The notes under the pieces were generated by a model. That model was not told where the DNA came from. It saw only the letters and a list, made by a program, of their open reading frames with translations, and did no database searches. A stretch of DNA of 10,709 nucleotides from NCBI GenBank assembly GCA_023436175.1, contig JAEZKE010000090.1, positions 1-10,709 of the forward strand, written 5' to 3'. Position numbers and translations under genes: made by a program. Positions 6,060 to 10,709 of the stretch are shown here, in pieces. The stretch's first letter is position 1, and every line of letters starts with the position of its first letter. The DNA is from Methanobacteriota archaeon. GTDB lineage: Archaea; Methanobacteriota; Methanobacteria; Methanobacteriales; Methanobacteriaceae.

Positions 6060-7067
6060 ATGAAAAAAGAAGTCCTTATTTACGATAAATTGGATAATGC
6101 TTTAAACTGTAAAATATGTGAAAGGAGATGTGTTATTTCTGAAGGAAATACAGGGTTCTGCAGTATGAGAGCAAACATAGATGGTAAGTTATGTGCATTA
6201 AATTATGCTGCTGCATCATCTGTAGCCGTGGACCCCATCGAAAAAAAGCCCCTTTTTCATTTTTACCCAGGTTCAACTGTTTTTTCCATTGGATCAGTTG
6301 GCTGCAACTTTAGATGTAAGCACTGCCAGAACTGGAATATTTCTCAGGCAGATATAGAAGAAATTCCAACACAGGAGCTTCCTCCTGAAGAAGCAATAAG
6401 ACTCACTAAACAATATGGATGTAAATCCATCGCATGGACCTATAATGAACCAACAATGTGGTTTGAATATACCTATGACTCAGCAAAACTTGCAAAAAAA
6501 GAAGGAATAGCTACGATTTATGTAACAAATGGATACATGAGTGAAGAATCATTTGAAATGATAAATCCTTACCTTGATGCTGCAAACATTGATTTGAAAG
6601 GAATGTCTAATAAATTTTATAAAGATCTGTGCCAGGCCCAGCTTCAACCTGTTTTAGATAATATAAGAAGATTTTATGAAAATAAAATTCATATTGAAAT
6701 AACAAATTTAATTATACCCGGATACAATGATTCTGAAGAGGATATCAAAGCTTTAGTAAATTTTATGGTAGATGAAACAGGGTTAGAAGTCCCTTTACAT
6801 TTTACAAGATTCTTCCCATACTATGAATTAGGTCAATTACCCCCAACACCTGTAGAATCACTTCAAAGAGCTTACAAAATTGCAAAAGAATCTGGAATGA
6901 AATATGTATACGTTGGGAACGTTTCTACCGGTGGTGAAGAAAGTACATTTTGTCCAGAATGTGGAAAAATGGTTATACAACGAAATGGGTTTGAAGTTGT
7001 AAGTAAAGAAGTTGAAGAAAAGGGAATATGCCCCACCTGTAAAGCAAAGCTCAATATTATAACTTAA
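6060..7067 (+). CDS. amrS: AmmeMemoRadiSam system radical SAM enzyme
   Basis: The product has 335 residues. A GTG at 6051 is in frame, but GGGTGG (6049-6054) lies on it and five bases before the ATG at 6060, so the ATG is preferred. An N-terminal Cys region (C17-x2-C20-x3-C24, then C34) precedes the radical SAM cluster motif C82-x3-C86-x2-C89 (CNFRCKHC), which binds the 4Fe-4S cluster that cleaves S-adenosylmethionine. The barrel follows, with AWTYNEPTMWFEY and FTRFFPYYEL segments. A C-terminal zinc-ribbon-like pair (C298-x2-C301, C324-x2-C327) is usual for this family. The family is named for its co-occurrence with Memo and AMMECR1 proteins, neither of which is in the window; older annotations call it a pyruvate formate-lyase activase homologue. 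The substrate is not known to me. Confidence 0.92.
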   Translation: MKKEVLIYDKLDNALNCKICERRCVISEGNTGFCSMRANIDGKLCALNYAAASSVAVDPIEKKPLFHFYPGSTVFSIGSVGCNFRCKHCQNWNISQADIEEIPTQELPPEEAIRLTKQYGCKSIAWTYNEPTMWFEYTYDSAKLAKKEGIATIYVTNGYMSEESFEMINPYLDAANIDLKGMSNKFYKDLCQAQLQPVLDNIRRFYENKIHIEITNLIIPGYNDSEEDIKALVNFMVDETGLEVPLHFTRFFPYYELGQLPPTPVESLQRAYKIAKESGMKYVYVGNVSTGGEESTFCPECGKMVIQRNGFEVVSKEVEEKGICPTCKAKLNIIT

Positions 7068-7090
7068 TCTTTCTAAAAGCTTGAAAATTA

Positions 7091-7122
7091 TAGGGAATAC
7101 ATTCAATATTCTTATAACCCTA
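7091..7122 (+). terminator. Imperfect hairpin after the radical SAM gene
   Basis: TAGGG (7091-7095) can pair with CCCTA (7118-7122), or GAATA (7095-7099) with TATTC (7107-7111). T-rich stretches follow at about 7135-7141 and 7153-7170. It lies between convergent genes, so a transcript end here is expected, but the structure is weak. Confidence 0.3.
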
Positions 7123-7168
7123 AAATCCAAAATTAATTTTTAATCAAATTAAGTTTTAGTACTTATTT

Positions 7169-7201
7169 TAAATAAAAAATAAAAAAATAAAAAAATAAAT
7201 T
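7169..7201 (-). terminator. Poly-T terminator of the surface protein gene
   Basis: On the minus strand the stop codon (7204-7206) is followed at once by three T-runs of six to seven bases separated by single A residues, seen on the plus strand as a short AAAAAAT-type tandem repeat. Such runs are classical archaeal terminators. Confidence 0.65.
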
Positions 7202-7203
7202 CT

Positions 7204-7287
7204 TTATTTTCTTCTAGGTCGTATTCCTACAAAAACCATTAATGCAGCCAGTAACATTCCAGCAATAGGAATCCCAGTCTTTTGCAT
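7204..7287 (-). other. C-terminal sorting-like signal (PMQKTG, hydrophobic helix, basic tail)
   Basis: The last 28 residues read PMQKTG, then a 17-residue apolar segment, then RPRRK. The order motif, helix, positive tail is that of sortase-type or other C-terminal surface-anchoring signals, though the motif is not LPxTG. Methanobacteriales have pseudomurein walls, and similar endings are, as I recall, common on their adhesin-like proteins. Confidence 0.6.
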
Positions 7288-10200
7288 TGGAATAGTTTTT
7301 GCCTGTGTATTTGTACCAGTAGATGGTGGAGTTACAGAATTATCTGCACCTACATCCAATGTTGTATCTGCATTGTCATTGTCACTGTTTGGATCAAAGA
7401 AGTCACTGAGATCTTCTGGAGGGTCAGTTATGTATGCTTTAGCGGTTAATACTATGTTTGAAACCATAGCCTGGGCGACTATATGTAATGTCTTTGTAGT
7501 GTTAATAGCCATAGGGCCTATAGACCATAACCCAGTTGTGGAATTGTATGTAGCGTTGTATGTTCCATCAGCAGATACAAATCTAAGTCCTGCAGGCAGT
7601 GTAACATATACTTTAACATTTGGTGCGGGATTAGGTCCTGCATTACTTGCTGTTAAAGTGAAAGTCACATAATCCAAATATTTTGGACGTGGATTGTTAA
7701 CTGACATGGTAATACCAAGATCAGAAGCTGGACCTGTAGTTACAGTTGCATTACCCTTATTGTTTGCAGTATTCTGATCATAGTTTGTTCCACTTACAAT
7801 CGCGACATTGGTTAATTGAGCGTTTGCAGCAATACCTTTCGCTATTATACTTAAGGTAGCAGTGATTCCATTTGCTAAATTACCAATAGTCCATACACCA
7901 GTTGTAGCGTTGTAAGTACCACTACCACTTGATGATACAAATGCAAGTCCATTTGGCAATTTATCAGTTACAACAACACCAGTAGCATTATCCGGACCGT
8001 TGTTGCGTGCTGTTAATGTGAAAGTCACTTGACCTAAATAGTTAATTTTACTACTGCTTGCGGTTTTAGTAATGCTAAGATCAGAAGCAGGACCTACAAC
8101 TATAGTTACGTTACCCTGGTTGTTACCGCCATTTGGTTCGTAATTGGTTCCATTTATAACAGCAATGTTGCCAACTTGACCATTGGAAACAATAACCTGT
8201 GCTACTATACTCACGGTAGCAGTGGTTCCATTTGCTAAGTTTCCGATAGTCCATGTTCCAGTTGTAGAGTTGTATGTACCACCAGTAGCTGACAGGAACT
8301 TAAGTCCCACAGGTAACTTATCAGTTACAACAACACCAGTAGCATTATCCGGACCGTAGTTGTGTGCTGTTAATGTGAAAGTCACATTGTCTAAATATTT
8401 TGGGTTTGCATTGCTTACTGTTTTGATTATACCTAAATCAGAAGCAGGACCTACAGCTACAGTTACATTAGCCTGGTTATTGGTAGTGTTTAGATCATTT
8501 TCATTTGCAGCTGTGTTTGGGTTTATAACAGCAGTGTTTGTCAGTTGTACGTTTGAGGTAATGGCCTGTGCTATTATTTTTAAGGTAGCAGTTGCACCGC
8601 TTGCTAAGTTTCCGATAGTCCATGTTCCAGTTGTAGAGTTGTATGTACCACCAGTAGCTGACAGGAACTTAAGTCCCACAGGTAACTTATCAGTTACAAC
8701 AACACCAGTAGCATCATTCGGACCGTTGTTACGAGCTGTTAATGTAAATGTGACATTTTGTAAGTAGTTAACTGTACTTTTGTCAGCTGTTTTGGTTATA
8801 CTTAAGTCAGTGACCGGATCCAGAATGGTAGTTACATTAACCTGGTTATTTGTGTCATTTGTATCGAGTTCATATCCAAATATAGATGCAGCTGTAGTTA
8901 CCGTAGTTCTTGAACCTGTAGCCTGTGCTACTATTTTTAAGGTAGCAGTTGCACCGCTTGCTAAGTTTCCGATAGTCCATGTTCCAGTTGTAGAGTTGTA
9001 TGTACCACCAGTAGCTGACAGGAACTTAAGTCCCGCAGGCAATGTGGTCATTACAGTTACTCCTGTCGCATTATTTGGACCGTTGTTGCGTGCAGTCATG
9101 GTAAATTCGACATTATCCAGACAATTACAACGTGGGGCCGATGCTGTTATAGCTATAGCAGGGTCTGTAGCAGGTCCTACATTCACGTCTATGCTTGCAT
9201 TATCGTTATTTGGATTTGGATCATAGAATTCTGTAGTATTAGCTGGATCTGGATCAGTTATATTAGCACTATCAGTAACTGTCGCATTTGAGATCATTGC
9301 TTGTGCTACTATATGCAATATAGCTGAGGCACCGTTAGCTAAAGGACCAACTGCCCATAATCCAGAGGTAGAGTTAAATTTACCGTTAGAGTCATCTGAT
9401 ACATATTTAAATCCATTAGGTAATGTATTGTACACTTTAACGTTTGCTGCATCGTTAGGTCCATAATTATGCGCTGTTAAAGTGAAAGTTACATAATCTA
9501 AATATTTTGGATTTCCATTGTTCACGGCTACTTTGATACCAAGATCAGAGGCAGGCCCTACATTTATAGTTACATTAGCCTGATTGTTACCAGAATTTGT
9601 ATCAGTCTGATTTCCACCTATAACTGCGATATTAGTTAATTGAGTGTTAGCAGCAATAGCCTGTGCCACTATATGTAATATAGCAGTTGCACCGCTTGCT
9701 AAATTCCCAACAGTCCATATGCCAGTTGTAGCGCTGTAATTACCGTCAGTTGAAACAAATTTGAGTCCAGATGGTAATTTATCAGTAATTGTAACGTTTG
9801 TTGCGTTGGCAGGTCCGTTATTGTGTGCAGTTAATGTAAATGTCACATTTTGATGGTATTGTGGTGTGGCATCATCCACTGTTTTGGTCAGGCTTAAGTC
9901 AGCTTTTTGATCAGCGACAAATTGTGCTGCAGCGTCAGCGTGGCCAATTGTCAGTTTTACACCGCCTAAAAGCAGTCCAAGAAGTTCTACATTTATAGCA
10001 TCGCCAGATACACTGGCAGATGTTCCATCTGCAGCTATGGTTGTTACAGGATTACCTATAGATATGTTCAGTACTCCTGGAAGTTCAACAGAAAGTTTTG
10101 CTGTTAACTCGCTTAGGATGCTTTTACCATTAAGCAGTATATCAGCTACTGACCATTTGAAGTTGGCGCTAGCCCCTCCAGGTTGTCCATTTGCAGTTGC

Positions 10201-10709
10201 TGTTGCATTTACCTGTAGTGCTTTAATTTGCAATATCCCTCCTAAAAGGGTTATATCTGCTACTCCATTTCCTGACGAGCTTGTTACCGCAGTAACATTT
10301 GAATTTGGTGCTACACTAGTACTTGAATTTATGAGACCTAAATTCAAAACTGGAAGCAAGTTAAGCAGGTTCAGGTCAACTGATGCTACACTACTTCCCC
10401 CATTTGCTGCTGGCGGGTGAGTGCTTGAATTAGCAGTAGCATTTAAAAGACCTACTTTAAGTCCTAAAACTTGCAGTAGAGTTGGTAAATTTGATGGAAG
10501 TATACCTCCATTTACAGTACCATGATCTCCTGTTGAGTTCACATCTAAAAGACCAGATAACAAACTACCATTAAGAAGTTTGATTTCTAAAGGTGTGTCC
10601 GCACTACTTGCGTAAGGCGAAGCTGTACTATTCACCCAAGAACTTGATTTTCCGGCGTAAAGATCCAATAAAACTTGTGGAAGCACGCCTACATTTAATA
10701 CATAACTTG
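7204..10709 (-). CDS. DUF11-repeat cell-surface protein, 5' end outside the window
   Basis: The reading frame is open from the right edge (the residues before the GTG at 10686 read SYVLNVG) to the stop at 7204-7206, so at least 1168 residues are coded and the signal peptide lies beyond the window. Counting from the codon at 10686, residues 1-262 form a Leu/Gly/Asn/Ser-rich region without a family I recognise. Residues 263-1113 are seven DUF11 beta-sandwich repeats of 116-127 residues (NVTFTLTAxNxGP, TDKLPxGLKF, YNSTTGxWTIGNLA, NNQANVTV). Residues 1133-1138 read PMQKTG, followed by a hydrophobic helix (1139-1155) and the basic tail RPRRK. This is the layout of an exported, wall- or membrane-anchored adhesin or surface-layer protein. 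N-x-S/T sequons are very common. The only cysteines are C520 and C522, in repeat 3. Base composition is visibly richer in GC than the neighbours. Confidence 0.93.
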   Translation of the reverse strand, partial: SYVLNVGVLPQVLLDLYAGKSSSWVNSTASPYASSADTPLEIKLLNGSLLSGLLDVNSTGDHGTVNGGILPSNLPTLLQVLGLKVGLLNATANSSTHPPAANGGSSVASVDLNLLNLLPVLNLGLINSSTSVAPNSNVTAVTSSSGNGVADITLLGGILQIKALQVNATATANGQPGGASANFKWSVADILLNGKSILSELTAKLSVELPGVLNISIGNPVTTIAADGTSASVSGDAINVELLGLLLGGVKLTIGHADAAAQFVADQKADLSLTKTVDDATPQYHQNVTFTLTAHNNGPANATNVTITDKLPSGLKFVSTDGNYSATTGIWTVGNLASGATAILHIVAQAIAANTQLTNIAVIGGNQTDTNSGNNQANVTINVGPASDLGIKVAVNNGNPKYLDYVTFTLTAHNYGPNDAANVKVYNTLPNGFKYVSDDSNGKFNSTSGLWAVGPLANGASAILHIVAQAMISNATVTDSANITDPDPANTTEFYDPNPNNDNASIDVNVGPATDPAIAITASAPRCNCLDNVEFTMTARNNGPNNATGVTVMTTLPAGLKFLSATGGTYNSTTGTWTIGNLASGATATLKIVAQATGSRTTVTTAASIFGYELDTNDTNNQVNVTTILDPVTDLSITKTADKSTVNYLQNVTFTLTARNNGPNDATGVVVTDKLPVGLKFLSATGGTYNSTTGTWTIGNLASGATATLKIIAQAITSNVQLTNTAVINPNTAANENDLNTTNNQANVTVAVGPASDLGIIKTVSNANPKYLDNVTFTLTAHNYGPDNATGVVVTDKLPVGLKFLSATGGTYNSTTGTWTIGNLANGTTATVSIVAQVIVSNGQVGNIAVINGTNYEPNGGNNQGNVTIVVGPASDLSITKTASSSKINYLGQVTFTLTARNNGPDNATGVVVTDKLPNGLAFVSSSGSGTYNATTGVWTIGNLANGITATLSIIAKGIAANAQLTNVAIVSGTNYDQNTANNKGNATVTTGPASDLGITMSVNNPRPKYLDYVTFTLTASNAGPNPAPNVKVYVTLPAGLRFVSADGTYNATYNSTTGLWSIGPMAINTTKTLHIVAQAMVSNIVLTAKAYITDPPEDLSDFFDPNSDNDNADTTLDVGADNSVTPPSTGTNTQAKTIPMQKTGIPIAGMLLAALMVFVGIRPRRK
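8232..8345 (-). repeat. Exact 114-bp repeat, copy in DUF11 repeat 5
   Basis: These 114 bases are identical to 8601-8714, 369 bases away. They code for the middle of DUF11 repeat 5, from ATGVVVTDKLP to TIGNLA. Silent sites have not drifted, which points to recent duplication or gene conversion. Confidence 0.85.
8575..8714 (-). repeat. Exact repeat block, copy in DUF11 repeat 4
   Basis: Within this block, 8601-8714 is identical to 8232-8345 and 8575-8677 is identical to 8932-9034 (103 bases). It is thus the shared link between repeats 3 and 5, which fits stepwise unequal exchange. Confidence 0.85.
8932..9034 (-). repeat. Exact 103-bp repeat, copy in DUF11 repeat 3
   Basis: Identical to 8575-8677 with an offset of 357 bases (one repeat length). 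Identity stops sharply at the GLKF-coding region; beyond it repeat 3 reads TTLPAG where repeat 4 reads DKLPVG, showing that only part of the unit was exchanged. Confidence 0.85.

Larger units (their letters stand above)
7348..9900 (-). repeat. Array of seven DUF11 repeats
   Basis: Repeat borders in the protein (numbered from the codon at 10686) are 263-378, 379-505, 506-624, 625-747, 748-866, 867-986 and 987-1113; each starts near an ASDL or TDL motif after a GP or DP. There are two kinds. Repeats 2 and 7 are longer (127 residues), have PKYLDYVTFTLTA, VKVY, LHIVAQAM and an Asp/Pro-rich insert with FxDPN. The others are 116-123 residues with the VTDKLP or related form. Repeats 3, 4 and 5 are nearly identical in their middle. 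Confidence 0.9.

Noticed and set aside
7373..9226. Long open frames on the plus strand opposite the DUF11 gene
   Set aside because: They mirror the repeated, codon-biased minus-strand gene, share its repeat pattern, and lack ribosome binding sites; they are antisense shadows.
7348..9900. The regular repeats as a CRISPR or minisatellite array
   Set aside because: The period is about 350-380 bases, in frame and coding for a known beta-sandwich repeat family; there are no short repeats with unique spacers.
10037..10420. Plus-strand open frame opposite the N-terminal region of the surface protein
   Set aside because: No start signal and low-complexity product; the minus-strand frame is continuous and has protein-like composition.

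Overview
The window most resembles the chromosome of a low-GC, probably mesophilic methanogen of the order Methanobacteriales (Methanobacterium-like). The evidence is a short CbiX/CfbA-type nickel/cobalt chelatase with a His-rich loop, an AmmeMemoRadiSam-type radical SAM enzyme, archaeal class III (pilin-like) signal peptides, a Cys-poor DUF11-repeat surface protein with a PMQKTG-hydrophobic-basic C-terminus, a class II tRNA-Leu without encoded CCA, archaeal TTTATATA promoter boxes and strong GGAGG/GTGAT ribosome binding sites. No mobile element, CRISPR array or rRNA was seen.

Layout. At the left edge (1-39, minus) lie the first 13 codons of a gene that may be an ArsA/GET3-type ATPase. Facing away from it is a small gene (310-675, plus) whose C-terminal half resembles the Pepco/Trypco peptidase-co-occurring domains. 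An AT-rich gap follows, then tRNA-Leu(CAG) at 1040-1122. Convergent with the tRNA is a two-gene minus-strand operon (3107 to 1141) of secreted pilin-like proteins with Cys/His-containing ectodomains. Upstream of it, also on the minus strand, is a small membrane protein (3628-3323). The membrane gene and the pilin operon are each preceded by a near-duplicate promoter of about 68 bp carrying two perfect tandem TATA boxes.

The centre is a plus-strand metabolic block: a DUF35 zinc-ribbon/OB-fold protein overlapping cfbA (coenzyme F430/cobalamin metal insertion), then thiL (thiamine diphosphate synthesis), then a separately promoted AmrS-type radical SAM gene. The right third (7204-10709, minus) is one very long surface protein gene whose 5' end lies beyond the window. 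It has a Leu/Gly/Asn-rich N-terminal region, seven DUF11 repeats and a C-terminal membrane/sorting-like signal.

How the genes relate. The cofactor block (cfbA, thiL, radical SAM) is conventional housekeeping. The two flanks encode cell-surface components. The most unusual items are the duplicated double-TATA promoters around the small membrane gene, the pilin-like pair sharing an LEG-x-V-(T)-CPH motif, an orphan Pepco-like gene, a 30-bp all-A/T perfect palindrome in the presumed leader of the DUF35-cfbA operon, and nearly identical DNA blocks inside the DUF11 array.
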